Shown: positions 47,101 through 58,678, numbered from the stretch's first letter. The stretch: 64,000 nucleotides of DNA from Amborella trichopoda (GCF_000471905.2 NW_006499883.1:1780335-1844334); one strand, 5' to 3'. Numbers and translations are program-made. Notes: generated from the letters alone by a model not told the origin.

Positions 47101-50100
47101 AAAAAATATAAACCATTTAACAAAATTGTCCAAATGTCTAAAGCCCATACCAAGATAGTGCAATAAAGTTACTACAAAAGAAGAGAAAAGACATCAATTA
47201 GAATTTGAATCATCATCTTCATTGCTTCCATCTGCATCAGAAGCGAGGCCGTCATCATCAGAATCATCACCCTCTTCAACATATTCCTCTTCTTCCAAAG
47301 ATTCTTTTGAATCTGCCTCCACTTCCTCTGATCTCCCTCCGTGAGTGTGAAGTACCAGCAGAAGTCGTTGGTCGAGTGGCCTTCCTAGGATCAAAAGCTT
47401 GCCCTGAAGCCTCCTTGACCATTTCCCTTGTCAAACCCTCCCTAGGGAAGACCTCCTCAGCACCAACTAGCCAATCTAAAGCATTCTCCATGTCTTTCGA
47501 AGAGATGAGATCCTTCTTTGGCTTGTTTTTCTCTCTAACAAAAATCAAGTCATTGAGCTTCTTTTGCTCAAGCCTATTCTTCTCTTTGTATGCACCTATA
47601 AGGAAAAATTCATAAGTAACTACTATGAGTCTATGATCTTCTTACCTTCTATGATTTTGTATTAGAAAAATGTACTTGTAAACAAGAAAAGCATATAAAA
47701 TTATAAAATAGTAAAATACCATCTCAAACAAACTCTAATTGGGATCACAACCAGAATAGGTAGTTGTCAAACTCAAGATTCGTATAGCCATCTTCTGGCG
47801 GTTTGGAGCCCTACTCCCATGTTGTCTCCACCATTGGGCCACAATATGTAGGCAACCTTTATAATTAATTTATGTATTTAACATTATCACACATAATCTT
47901 AGGAAATTGAAACTTGAAAGAAAATTATAATTTATAAAACAAAAGTACAAAGTATATTACCTGGTTCGTCTTTGTTTCTCTGTCTTAATGCCATATCTTT
48001 CCCAAATGACATCAAAGACAATTGTACGAAATAAGCTCTTCAGTTGATATCTTATCTTGGATACGTGGATCGGGAACTAATTTCTCAAGGCACTCATTAA
48101 AACCTTCCATAATTATCCGTTTTGACTCAATATTCGCATTTGCATAAAAGAATTTGGGGTTCAAGTAGTACCCCAATGCATGCAATAGTCTATGGAGCTG
48201 CCTATTCCATTTGTCATCAATAATCTCCCAAATTGGGTCGTACTTAGCTGCAGCATTTCCCAAATTCTCTACAATCTATCAACATCAACCAAGAGCAAGA
48301 CCTTAACCAAGGGAAGAAATACTAATATCGCATGCTTCACCCCATGGCAAAAATATTTTGAAGGGACAATATCCCGTGCCTTCTTTCGCTTGGCATCTCT
48401 AGACTTACACCTACTCCACTCCTCTGAAGCAAACATAGACCTTAGTGCGATCCTCCTCCTATGCATGCTCTGTAGACTAAGGTAGGCAATGGAGAATCTA
48501 GTGACCTCAAGCCTCATTAGCTTTCTCTTCTTTGTAAACTTGTGCATCATGCTAAGGGTAAGTATGAGACTGTATATGAAGTTTGTAACCTCCTTAGCCT
48601 TAAAAAGAATTCATTTAATAGTAGGCAAATCACCCTACCTTTATCTTTCTTCTTAAATCTATTTTCAATTGTCACTTGTTTTTTCCCCTTTCCTTCCTTG
48701 CCTTTCTCAATTTTTTTCTCAGGGCTAGTTGTAAAAAAGCTATTTATAGGCCCTCTCATTCGAAGCTTCTTAGACCCAAAAGCCCTCTTGCTCTTAGAGC
48801 TCTAAGTACCAACCATTGCTACCTCTTCTTTCTACTTTTCATCAATGTCAATATTCTTGTTAAAAACATGGACCCCTGACTTTAATTTTGTTATATCCTT
48901 TTGTTTTGAAATTCTTTTACTCTTTTCACCTTCAATGTATTCAGAAATTTCTTTCTTTACAAGCTTTGAGACTTTCTTACGTGGGCCAACATCACCTCTA
49001 ATACTGGCAAAATGTTTCTTAAATCTATTTATGCCGACATTAGAAATATGTCCACAAAAATTGCACATAATTTTAATCCTATTATTTTTATCCGGGTTAA
49101 CACAATATTTTCAACCTGGATCTCCACCCATAGTAGACCTTGACAAAGACATCTCAAATTGGAAAAATTAAACTGAAATAAAGATTACAAACTGACTTTT
49201 TCTGCCCAATCTTTGATCTTTGGTGTTGGTTACCTCAATCGAGCTACTAATCAACTCAAAAGTCTTGAAATGCCATCAATAACACCCTAAAAATAATTTC
49301 AATGAAAAAAGAAAACTTTTTCAATCCACAAGAAATACTTTCGATTATCAGAAATTACTTTAGATTATCAGAAATAAGTTTAGCATAGAGATTGAGGGTT
49401 TTTTTTTTTTGCACTTTGGGGTTAAAAATAAACCCCATAACGTTTTTATACAACCTTGGGGGGGTCAAAATGACCTTTTTTCGGCTCTTAGCGCCCGCTC
49501 GGAACTGGGCGTTGGTTGCCCGCCTGGGTGCTCGCCCTGGTACATCCACCCGTGTAGGGCGTCCTGGGTCTAGGCATGTGGATTTTTGGTTCAGGCCGCC
49601 TAGGTGCTAGGCGGACCGTTTTTTAAAACATCGGTGTTGACTTGGTAGAGTTGGCGAACACTAATTATTTTCATTGATTAAAAATGAAAAGTATCTCTAT
49701 GATAGACCTAAAAGATGAGATCAGTATATTAACTGGACCCTTAATCTTAATGATCATCCACTAGATAGCTCCTATTTGAGCAAAGATGGATTTGAGAGAT
49801 CGAAGATTTCATCCTAGGTTATACCAAATTTGAGAAGCTGTGATTCTTGGCAATTGTGGTCAATATTCAATCTTCCAATCATTATCTTGTTTCTCACAAA
49901 AAAAAACTTAAAATGTGGATTTGAGATTTTAAGTTTGGATATATTATTCACATGAGATTTTCAAAAGCTTGGATCACCTAGAGCGAAAAGGAATATTTCT
50001 GCTTGTACAAGGAATGTTTCCAACACTGATAATGCGTCGAAAAGGAATGTTTCTGCTAGCATAAGCAATCAAGTTCTTGGATTTAGCTTCTTAAATCAAT

Positions 50101-53100
50101 TTGGTGGATATTAATGGGGTATTTAGAAATAGAATAAACAAAACACTAGAAAATGTTGGTGCAATTGGTGAATTTTTGTATCATCTTGTTAAAATCTGGG
50201 AATTTTTGTTAAACATGTTAGGCGGGGTTCCATTCCAAAAGTTGTGCATACGATAGCGGTCTGCCACTCCAAGCACAAAGGGAAGTTTATTCCTGCTGAC
50301 AGAAAATACATCCAAACAGTGCTGACAGAAAAGACATCCAAACGGGGCCTATTTTACACTATAAGGCTTCTCTTTGTAAGATCAGCTTTTGGGAACAAGG
50401 CCTTCTTTTCTGCACCTGTTTAAGCGTGAAAAATGTTTTTTGTCCACTTCTACATCCATGGCTGAAGGACTCTGACTGATTGTTAGAAAACTCCCCTCCA
50501 TTTATAGATAACTCCCTTGATGGAATGTTTGGCTGTGCCAATGGGGACTAAAACTTTACTGTTGTAGTGGTACATATCCAAATTTGGATAAGATGCATAT
50601 ATTCAGTATGGCATTCCAATGGAGCTGACCTTTTTCAGATCATTTACTAGAACAGTCATCCAGTGAGATACAGGGTAAGGGGTTTGGGGATGATTGGCCA
50701 TAGCAGTTCATGACTGAAATAATTGCTCAGGCCTCTATCTTTTGCCAAATTAGATTTTTGTTTTCTTTAATTTAAGAAAGGAGAAACTTGATGTTTGGTA
50801 TCCCCATTGCATTGTATAAGTAGTGCATCCCGTAAGTATTTCGATTGCATTATACAACATCCCACGTATTAACTAATTCTGTGGTGCTCTTGTGCATATT
50901 AATGGTTGCATGTTTCACGTAGTATTTGGGTTGTAGTGTCATATCCTACTTATTGAAAGTGTCAACTTACCACTCTCAAAATACATCAACTTCGCATAGT
51001 AATGCGTCTCAAAATTTCACCAGGGTATTGTGACTATTGTCCCTTTTTTAATGTTTTTTTACCAAATTGAGAAACATTTTATGGCCCTTGGAACATTCTG
51101 CATGTTTTTAAGTGTAAAAGTTGTCACCTAGGCCTTTTTATATTGGAGTAGCTTTGGTCTCTGAAACTCCCCATTGTTCTGTTCTATTTTCACTTTGTAA
51201 TGTCGCGATGTATTTTTGTCAGCTTTCCTGGTGAAAGTGTGGGTGTGAGAATCAGTGGCCCAGCCCCTACAGATGTTCCTGCTGCTCAGGATGTCCCAAA
51301 GGTCTGCAAGTTTCTTTCTTGTTTTGCTTGTGGCCTATATTAAGTGACTTTGCATTGTTGATGTTTTTGTTTGCTTTATCAGTTTTCACTGATATTTTAA
51401 CACACAAAAAAGGAAAACGTTGTCATTGATTACTCGATTTCGTTTCTCAGGACTCTCCAAAGGATGCTGATGATGACGATGATTTGGATCTCTTTGGTGA
51501 TGAAACCGAGGAGGACAAGAAGGCTGAAGAAGAGCGGGCAGCTGCAAAATCTTCTTCCCAGAAGAAAGAGAGTAAGACTGCAATTTATTCCATTAGATGT
51601 GGTGTGTGTGTGTGATTTGTAAGATTTTGAAGTATGAACTTGTTATATTTTTGTCCTTTGCCAACTGTCACATTTTTTTGTAATTTACAATTCTGTAAAA
51701 ATAGGAGTTGTAGACACGTCACTTGACATGGTACAGAAATGACCCATCTTTTGATAATTCTCCCTCACAGTTTTGCAATACTAATGCGTTAATTTCTTTT
51801 TTGTTGCTTTTTCAGGTGGGAAGTCATCAATTCTCTTAGATGTGAAACCTTGGGATGATGAGACCGACATGAAGAAGCTTGAAGAGGCTGTTCGCAACCT
51901 CGAGATGCCAGGTCTTTTTTGGGGGGCATGTATGGTTTCTTCACCCCATTATGCTTATGTTCTCTTATCATGGATAGTATGTTATATTTCGATTGACTGT
52001 AATATACTCGTGCCCAACGAAGGATGGTTATGCTTGCCAGTATACCACAAAAAGACATTGTTGGTCTGTTGATCACCATTCATCATTACTTTGGATGGTG
52101 ATGTCCTCAATGCACTATGGTTTTCCAAAATCCATTGCTAGTCACTAAGGTTAGGCACTGAGAGCTAGGTGATTAAAAAAATTTAATTTAATTTTTCAAT
52201 TTCATGGATGTGGAAGTACGCTTTATTTTTTTATTATGGTTATAAATTTTTAGAAATTATAATCTAGGGTTAATTTCCAACACTTAGTTTTTGTTTTTTT
52301 GTTTTTTCTTTTTTTACTATTAATTGGTTATTATTCATGTTTACTGTTCACATATACTTCCATGGTACCGTTCACAGCATATTTCTGATATTTTAATATT
52401 CTTTAAGGATATCTTAGATTCTTAAATTGTTCATTTAGATCGTTAGTTAATTTTAGGGTTTCATAGGCTTATAAAAAGGGGGACGTCACATTAATGGATG
52501 TTTATATTATTGGAATAAATTAATTTTAGGAAAGAAAGTTTTTCTTCTGATGGCTTGTTACAACTATGCTTTTTCTCCATAATTTTTTATTTTTTACTTG
52601 TTCTGAGGTTTCGGAAAACGCGTGGTTGTAAATTAAGCCAAGAGAAGAGCTTTTTTCTTATAAAAAATAAAATTCAATCCAATAACATAAACATTCCATT
52701 ATGTGATGTCCCACCTTCTATGAAAGCCTATGAAACTCTAAAAGTAACTGAAGATCAAGTAAACAATTTAAGACACTAAAATATTTGTAAACAATCGTAA
52801 AAATTTGGAAATATCCCTGTAAACAGTGACCTATGAGTGGTAATGATAATAGTTTATGTGAACAATACCCATGAATAATAATCAATGAATAGAACAAATA
52901 AAATAAAAAAATAAAAACAAAGTGTTAGAGATTAGACCTACATTATAAGTACCCAACCCTAAGAAACTATTATGAAATTATTATCAAAAAGAAAAAAAGC
53001 TGTCCAAAACACCTTTAGAAGAATCTAAGGATTTTCATAATCTGTGTTGGTTTTGCAGCTAAACTGGTTCCTGTTGGTTATGGAATAAAGAAGCTCCAGA

Positions 53101-53222
53101 TCTTGTTGTCCATCGTGGATGATCTGGTCTCTGTCGATACTCTGATTGAGGAGCACCTCACAGCTGAGCCGGCCAATGAATACATTCAGAGTTGTGACAT
53201 TGTGGCCTTCAACAAGATATGA
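44112..53222 (+). CDS. eEF1B: Elongation factor 1-beta (eEF1B guanine-nucleotide exchange subunit), six exons
   Basis: Exons are 44112-44197, 44326-44442, 51223-51301, 51451-51571, 51816-51929 and 53059-53222, all with GT-AG borders. They add up to 681 nt and 226 residues, close to the 224-231 of plant homologues. The protein recharges eEF1A with GTP during translation elongation in the cytosol. Residues 1-70 are the GST-C-like N-terminal domain ([20 protein letters not shown]). Residues 99-120 are the acidic stretch ([18 protein letters not shown]). Residues 138-226 are the exchange domain, with [10 protein letters not shown] (144-153), VPVGYGIKK and the C-terminal CDIVAFNKI. The penultimate Lys225 corresponds to yeast Lys205, which enters the Mg site of eEF1A. 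The start is fixed by the family N-terminus. Intron 2 is 6.8 kb because of transposon and repeat DNA. Some N-terminal residues (FPYAAFWY for the usual FPNASKWY) are unusual, so expression should not be assumed. Confidence 0.9.
46570..46640 (+). repeat. (TGGGGG)n microsatellite in eEF1B intron 2
   Basis: About ten G-runs of four to six bases are separated by single T or A bases. Such a run can in principle fold as a G-quadruplex in the transcript or the coding strand. The pseudogene has only a short G-rich patch at the matching site (33836-33856), so the array grew after, or shrank since, the duplication. Confidence 0.9.
46703..49633 (-). mobile_element. hAT transposon of 2.9 kb inserted in eEF1B intron 2
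   Basis: The tips are CAAGGTTTCAAGAAACG and, as reverse complement of the right end, CGATGTTTTAAAAAACG, about 13 of 17 matching. A perfect 8-bp target-site duplication, GTGTTGAC, lies at 46695-46702 and 49634-49641. Subterminal regions repeat GCCTAGG/TAGGCGG words. The pseudogene keeps the matching empty site (GTGTCGAC, 33902-33909). The left tip with its octamer recurs at 46750-46767. It encodes a decayed transposase on the minus strand, so it is now immobile by itself. Confidence 0.9.
47194..49158 (-). pseudogene. hAT transposase (BED zinc finger, core, dimerisation region), decayed
   Basis: From the 5' end: the start [13 protein letters not shown] near 49153; a BED zinc finger ([20 protein letters not shown], from 49068); a core stretch ([20 protein letters not shown], then [20 protein letters not shown], 48550-48269); the plant hAT signature [20 protein letters not shown] then YYLNPKFFY (48263-48012); the dimerisation motif [20 protein letters not shown] (about 47850-47790), followed by SGCDPN in place of [22 protein letters not shown] (about 47572-47525); and an acidic tail rich in Glu, Asp and Ser (47394-47194). 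Stops near residue 14 and just after SGCDPN, plus frame changes between blocks, rule out a working enzyme, although some gaps could be introns. Confidence 0.85.
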
Positions 53223-55106
53223 GACCCCAAGTTCGAGTGCTTTTTAGAGCCTGCCTTAATCCTAGTGCTTTGGTCTCTGCTATAATTTTTATCTTAGGGG
53301 GAAGGGTGTTTAAGCCTATAATTTTATTGCCTACTTACTCTCGTTCTGCCAGAATGATGCCTTGCCCACAACGAAACATTTCCGGTCAGATTAGAATTGT
53401 TAATCTTTGAGTTTTGAGCCTCCATTTTACTCTGATCCAGGGTTTTTTAGAGTATATTGCTATGTTGGGTACTTGAGCCAAAGTTTTATCGTGTTCAGAG
53501 TTAATTATTGAATCAGTTCTAAATTAAGAGAACATTTGTGCCCATCAACAAATACCTGCTGTTTTTGCTGGACCGAATGGATTAAAAGGAGCACTTTACG
53601 CACATCAGGAATATTGGAACCTCTGTTAACGTAAGTTTCGTGATTTATACATTACCACATTTAGGGAGTTTTTAAGTATTCAAAAATTTCCATTCTTTGT
53701 GCCTTTGGTTTCTTCTTGTTAATTGGCAGAACTGTGTTTTAGGGTTTCATTTGTGTGTATGTGTGTGTGCACGTGTGCGAATGTCGGTGCTCCATATAAA
53801 GCTGTCGATTTGTGAGATGAATTAAACTAGCATTCTCACTTCCAAGTAGGTGGCCTTTTATGGCTGGATGGACCCCTATTTGGGCAAGCCTTCTTAAACA
53901 CAAGTGAGTTGTCACCCAAAAGAGCCCTAAACCTTGTTTTTGTTTGGCTCCAGATGGGCATGACTAAGAATGAAACTTCCCTATTTAGGGTTTGTAACTT
54001 TTATATACAATATTAGTAGTTGACTATCACTACATTTTGCTAGCATCAGTCTACCACAAGAAAGTAGCAGCTGTTCTGATTAATGTGCCATCCCCTTACA
54101 GAATTTTAAAATTTGTATGGATTTATATACAGTTATAGCGATCGACTTTACTATATGTCGGTGGAATCCCAGCCATCCAATGCCAGCACTTATTCTGGCG
54201 ACAGATGCGGTCAAGAACATATCCTATTTGAGGTGGTGTTGACAAACAACAGGAAACTCATAGCAATAAGCGCTTGTCCCTGACTTTTAAGTGGTTGTTC
54301 TCCATTCAAGAATTCAAAGAAAAATAAGAAAAATTATGTCTTGAAATTCACTACAACCGATTATTGTATAGCTACTTGAGTTATATAGTTTTGGATTGAA
54401 AAAATGAAGTTTTTGCTGATTTCTATGCTACTTTTGTGTCTCTCGAAACCGAGAGAGAGAGAAGCAACCTTATCAATTGAGTTCTGAGGGTTCTTCTATT
54501 AATTGAAAGAGGGGGGGAGTTATCAATTGTATTTAGACATGTATTTGACTTGTTAACACACTTTTTGATTCATAGATCCTGTGTCGATTGAGATATGCTA
54601 TTATACTTACCGGCTATTTCTTGAGTAAAGAAAGACATATCTCATGGTGCTAGAAGACATTTGCCTCTATTTCATATTTTTCTGCAATTTCTTTAGTAAA
54701 CATATATACAATCAAGTATACTTGCAAAGAAAAATGGCTGTACATTCTTGCACAAACAGAAAGCAGAAAATCGTGGTTAGGTGACGACTAACCAAGTTGA
54801 GGGGATCTTTCGACCCCAAAGCCCAAATTAGTTTTTATTCATCTATAGAGAAATTTTGTAGGCATTTATTTAAAATTCAAATTGAGTTTCAAATCTATCA
54901 TCCCTCCATTGTTGCAATAGAGTTCTCTTGGACACGTGCATTTATAAATTCATAGACCTTAGGTTTCATCAAATGTATTTTATTGCTAGACCTTCATTAA
55001 AATGTTCTCTTGACATTCAGCTGGATTTCATGTGATCACCATGTGTTGCAGTTGCAATTATCAATAGTTTCGGTTATGAGCTTACACATGGAGTAGAAGT
55101 TTATTG
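53223..55106. other. eEF1B 3' region and unassigned intergenic sequence
   Basis: The first 520 bp (to about 53742) match the pseudogene's 3' flank (37146-37706) and must include the 3' UTR. The conserved poly-A signal is not obvious. A (TG)n run lies near 53755-53775. Beyond this I see no gene. Confidence 0.55.
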
Positions 55107-55114
55107 TTAATTGG

Positions 55115-55497
55115 TAGGGTTGGCAACGGCCTGGACCCAAATAGTATTTTGGTTCAGGGTTTGGATCCAAACCCGATCCGAACGGTCTAAAAGTTGGACC
55201 CATACCTGCACCCGTCGGGTCCAAGGTCTAGTCGGGTATTCATTGCCACCGTCATTGTGAGCTTCTTTCTTTTTTTTTTTAAGCCTGTTTTTGACTATCA
55301 TATATCCATATTATTGACAACAAGGTCAATCACTCGCTATTAAATTTCAAGCCGATTGAATTGTCATTTAATAGGTAAAGATAACTACGAGTTCTTATTG
55401 TATACAATTTTTAATACACTCGTACGATTAGGGCTTGAAGTATTTTATCTCCAACAGCTTACAAGTACGGGTCGAGTTTGGTCCGTTGCCGCCCCTA
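55115..55497. mobile_element. Non-autonomous hAT MITE, 383 bp, with 8-bp target-site duplication
   Basis: The left tip TAGGGTTGGCAACGG pairs with the right tip, whose reverse complement is TAGGGGCGGCAACGG. The flanking octamers are TTAATTGG (55107-55114) and CTAATTGG (55498-55505), 7 of 8 identical. Subterminal GGACC/GGGTC words are abundant. No transposase is present. It belongs to the same terminal type as the remnant at 7373-7472. Confidence 0.85.
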
Positions 55498-55790
55498 CTA
55501 ATTGGATCCTTTTGCATTGGCGTTAATCCACATATCACGTACAGCTAGTCTCATCTATAGATTGCAGTTAACTAGTTACTTATTAACTTTCTGGTGATTA
55601 ATTCTTAGCCATATTCCATTGCTGTTTTATTTTCTGATTGTGAATTTATTATGGCTTCGAGGCTTGACTTTTGCAAACCAAAGAGAAAGAAAATGCATGT
55701 CCTGGATTGCTATCCTAATTCACCAATATAATTCAATGATTCTGTTAGGATACCAGGTAATCTTATGTTCTTAGGTGCCCTAAACATTAT

Positions 55791-55905
55791 TTTTTTGGGT
55801 GAGTCCGAGGGGAGAGGGCTCCTACCTTTGATAGGAATTAAGCCTAGGACGTAGTGTTGCAAATTGTCGAACGCTAACCAATTATGCTCGGGCTTTTTTT
55901 CTAAA
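55791..55905 (-). mobile_element. tRNA-derived SINE
   Basis: On the minus strand the element starts with a tRNA-like head: ATAATTGGTTAGCGTTCGAC resembles an A-box region, and TAGGCTTAATTCCTA is a decayed B box (GGTTCGATTCC type). It continues with AAAGGTAGGAGCCCTCTCCC and ends ACTCACCCAAAAAAAT with a short poly-A tail (poly-T on the plus strand at 55790-55796). The overlapping minus-strand open frame (55710-55940) is incidental. Confidence 0.6.
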
Positions 55906-56867
55906 AAAACGTTTCTGAGCTCTAAACATTTGATGTTCATTATGTTTTAACCATCTTTTTTTTGACACCACATATTCCTCCTCGGAACATGGAAAATATT
56001 TATTGATTATGCCTAAAACAGATATTTTTCCTGATGTGCTTGTACTTGAAGCTTCAGATATGTATGCGCGTTTCTCTGCAGTGTCTCTTCATAGTTTGAT
56101 TCCAATACTGCTGCATAACTTTAGATTTTGCTTAAATCTTCCTTGCTTCTCCAAAACCCTCCTATGATTTTCATGTTAATTGTTTTGTATGGAATTTTGA
56201 GAATAAACTACAATATCTAATTGACTTTCGCCATTTACGATTGGAAAACCAAACTACTACCTACACCACCCTTCCAGATTGCAAAAATGAAATTGGTTTC
56301 AGTTTATAAATTCCATATCCACCCAAAATAGGATTTGATTTGTTCATGATTTTATATAGAATATTTCATTTTTTTTTATTTATTGGAATGTTGGCATACG
56401 TTCTATCTATTTGCTTATCTCCGTGTGAATCATATGCTTCGAACAATAAGAGGTAGACACTTTAGTGAGATTGAAGATCACGGTACTACCAACATCCGTA
56501 TGGCCGAAGGTAATGAGCCAAAGACCACATGTCTCACTCTGTATGGAGCTTTTGAGCTCTTGGTGATGCCCTGTGTGTGTAGATGTGTTTATGTGTGCAA
56601 GATGACTTCACCAAACCCAACATAAACCATAAATACTTGAAGAGATATTATATCTAGTAAAAAATCAGAACTTCGAATAGATAATTTTTTTATTATTACT
56701 GTCTGGTTTTTTTGGGGGTTTCCATTGACCAAATCTCACAAGTTCCTACCAACTGTTCTTTCTCTCTGCAACTGCAATTTAAGGAAACCCAGACGCTCTT
56801 TGGACCATTCTAATGATGGCTACAATTGAAGAATCAACAATAGAATAAGAACAAGAGAGAGAGAGGC
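55906..56867. other. Unassigned stretch, possible leader before the short ORF
   Basis: No gene could be supported between the SINE and 56760. From 56755 on, the sequence with its CT-rich tract and AG-rich run looks like a 5' leader, and it includes a 10-codon upstream frame (MATIEESTIE, from 56815). Confidence 0.4.
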
Positions 56868-57119
56868 ATGGAGAGAGAAGTTATCATAGAAACCCCACTA
56901 CTTGCAGAGGTGGATGTTCCTATAGAGCAACAACCATTGGAGCAACAACAGTTTCTGAAGCCTATGGAGAGAGAAGTTATCATAGAAACCCCACTACTTG
57001 CAGAGGTGGATGTTCCTATAGAGCAACAACCATTGGAGCAACAACAGTTTCTGAAGCCTATACAATCAGAAAGGACTTTTCAAGTTTTGATTGTTGGGGT
57101 GAATGTTTGGCCCATTTGA
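56868..57119 (+). CDS. Short ORF of 83 codons with a perfect internal 96-bp duplication; possible orphan first exon
   Basis: The frame encodes two identical 32-residue units (start MEREVIIETPLLAEVDVPIE, end QQQFLKP) followed by 19 further residues ending VGVNVWPI. The DNA of the two units (56868-56963 and 56964-57059) is identical base for base, so the duplication is recent or has been homogenised. The acidic, Gln-rich start after an AG-rich leader resembles a cytosolic N-terminal tail of a membrane transporter, but no membrane segment or family motif follows. It may be the orphaned first exon of a lost gene. I do not recognise the product and give no function. Confidence 0.3.
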   Translation: MEREVIIETPLLAEVDVPIEQQPLEQQQFLKPMEREVIIETPLLAEVDVPIEQQPLEQQQFLKPIQSERTFQVLIVGVNVWPI

Positions 57120-57163
57120 TGATTGACCAAGTATTCGTACATAATTTGATCTATATATATAAA

Positions 57164-57263
57164 AGTAATAACTCTATGAGACCCTCCTACATCCATGTGA
57201 GTAGATGGTGATCCTTTGGGGTCTTACATACATGGGTGTGAGAGGTCTTACAGTATCACTACT
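57164..57263. mobile_element. Fold-back MITE of family M2, 100-bp short form
   Basis: The left arm AGTAATAACTCTATGAGACC and the right arm (reverse complement AGTAGTGATACTGTAAGACC) continue into a CACACCCATGTATGTA-type block, so nearly the whole element is a hairpin. It is a shorter relative of the element at 58147-58345. No target duplication can be read. Confidence 0.65.
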
Positions 57264-57528
57264 ATGGGTTTGTCTATAGTTAACAAACCCTCAAAATACA
57301 AAGGATGACATTTTGGAAGTTAGTGTTGTAAAGTATCTGTCTTTTAATTAAAATTTCAATTTTATCCCTTATGGAGATGACAAAAGTATCATTTGTCTCG
57401 TAGTAATATTTACAAAATTGCCTCACAAAAGTAAATTTTTTTAAAGAATAGACGACAAAATTAATAAATCCACCATTCACAACTCTCTCTATCTTGAATA
57501 TTTGTAATTTGAAGGGTTGTGAAGTTTA

Positions 57529-57530
<2 letters not shown>

Positions 57531-57568
<38 letters not shown>
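57531..57568. repeat. (AT)n microsatellite
   Basis: A pure alternating AT run of 38 bp. Confidence 0.97.
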
Positions 57569-57572
<4 letters not shown>

Positions 57573-58146
57573 ATCTATAGTACAAAAACAAGAAATTATC
57601 GCTAATCTACTTATGTTTTACTATAATTGGAAAAAAAAAGAAAACCCCAATTTTTCAAAACCTTACCTACACCATTTTTCACAAATTTCGGTTTTTTTTT
57701 AACCAAAATAACATTCATGTTAGTCTTTTTACCGTAAAGAATATTACGGTAATTTAAATATCGTAATAAGTTTAAGGAGTATTACGGTAATTAAAATACC
57801 GTAATACTTTAAAAGTAGTATTACGGTCTGACAAAAATTCATACTAATTGTATTTTTCAAATCACAAATTTTTAAGATATAATCTCTAAGTTTTTATATA
57901 GTTCTCAAAATTTTAGAACAAAAGCATTCTTAAAGAAGTATTTTTGAGCAATGGAGTAGATCCACATCGTGCTCCCATGGGAATATGGATTTTTTGAAAA
58001 ATACAGCTCCAAAGAAAACTATCGGGGAGGAGAGGAGAACCCTGATGTTAGTTTCGGTTTGAAGCTTTTTAACCAATAGGGGTTTGAAATTGACCGAGAA
58101 AGTATTACCATGATAAGAATACCGTAAAGACTTCCCCACAATAATA
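57569..58146. other. AT-rich stretch with repeated TTACGGTAAT words
   Basis: The words ATTACGGTAAT, ATACCGTAAT and TATTACGGTC recur between 57736 and 57830 on both strands, and again beyond the next MITE near 58390. They could be decayed inverted-repeat arms. No gene could be supported. Confidence 0.4.
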
Positions 58147-58345
58147 AGAGAAATGATGTTGTGAGACCTTCCTACACCCATGTGTGTAGGACCCCAAAGG
58201 ACGACCATTAAATTGCTATGGATATCTAGAAAAGTCAAGTCTCACACTCATGTGATAACTTTTTTATAGATCTGTACCAAATTTAATGGTGATCTTTGAG
58301 GTCCTACACATATGGGTATGGAGGGTCTCATAGGATCATTACTCT
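58147..58345. mobile_element. Fold-back MITE of family M2, 199 bp with arms of about 66 bp
   Basis: The left arm starts AGAGAAATGATGTTGTGAGA; the right arm's reverse complement starts AGAGTAATGATCCTATGAGA. Both run through a CCATGTGTGTAGGACCCC-like stretch to ACCATTAAATT. A 7-bp direct repeat, AATAATA, flanks it (58140-58146 and 58346-58352). The transcript would fold into a long hairpin. It lies 334 bp upstream of the PPR leader ORF. Confidence 0.8.
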
Positions 58346-58678
58346 AATAATAATTCAAACTATTACCATAATACTCTTTGAATTTTTTACGGTGTTTTAA
58401 TTACCATAAATCTTAAAATATATTATGGTAAAAAGATCATCGTGAACGTCATTTTGGTTAAAAAAAACTAAAATTTGTGAAAATTGATGAAGGAGAGGTA
58501 TTGAAAAGTTAAAGATTTTTCTTTTAATTTTACTTAAATAAAGGTTTATTAACAATAATTTCCATAATAACACTATTTTTCCTTGCGGTTTTCGGCACGA
58601 AGCAGAAACCTTACTGCCCCAAAACACACACTCTCTCATCAATCACAAGCGTCTTAACACCACCCACCCCAAGTCCCA

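Noticed and set aside
47205-47615. Plus-strand 136-codon open frame
   Set aside because: It is antisense to the acidic tail and dimerisation side of the hAT transposase, which has clear family motifs on the minus strand.
55789-55905. Functional tRNA gene
   Set aside because: Only the A-box and B-box-like words are present, the stem pairing is lost, and a poly-A tail with a LINE-like 3' end follows. It is a SINE.
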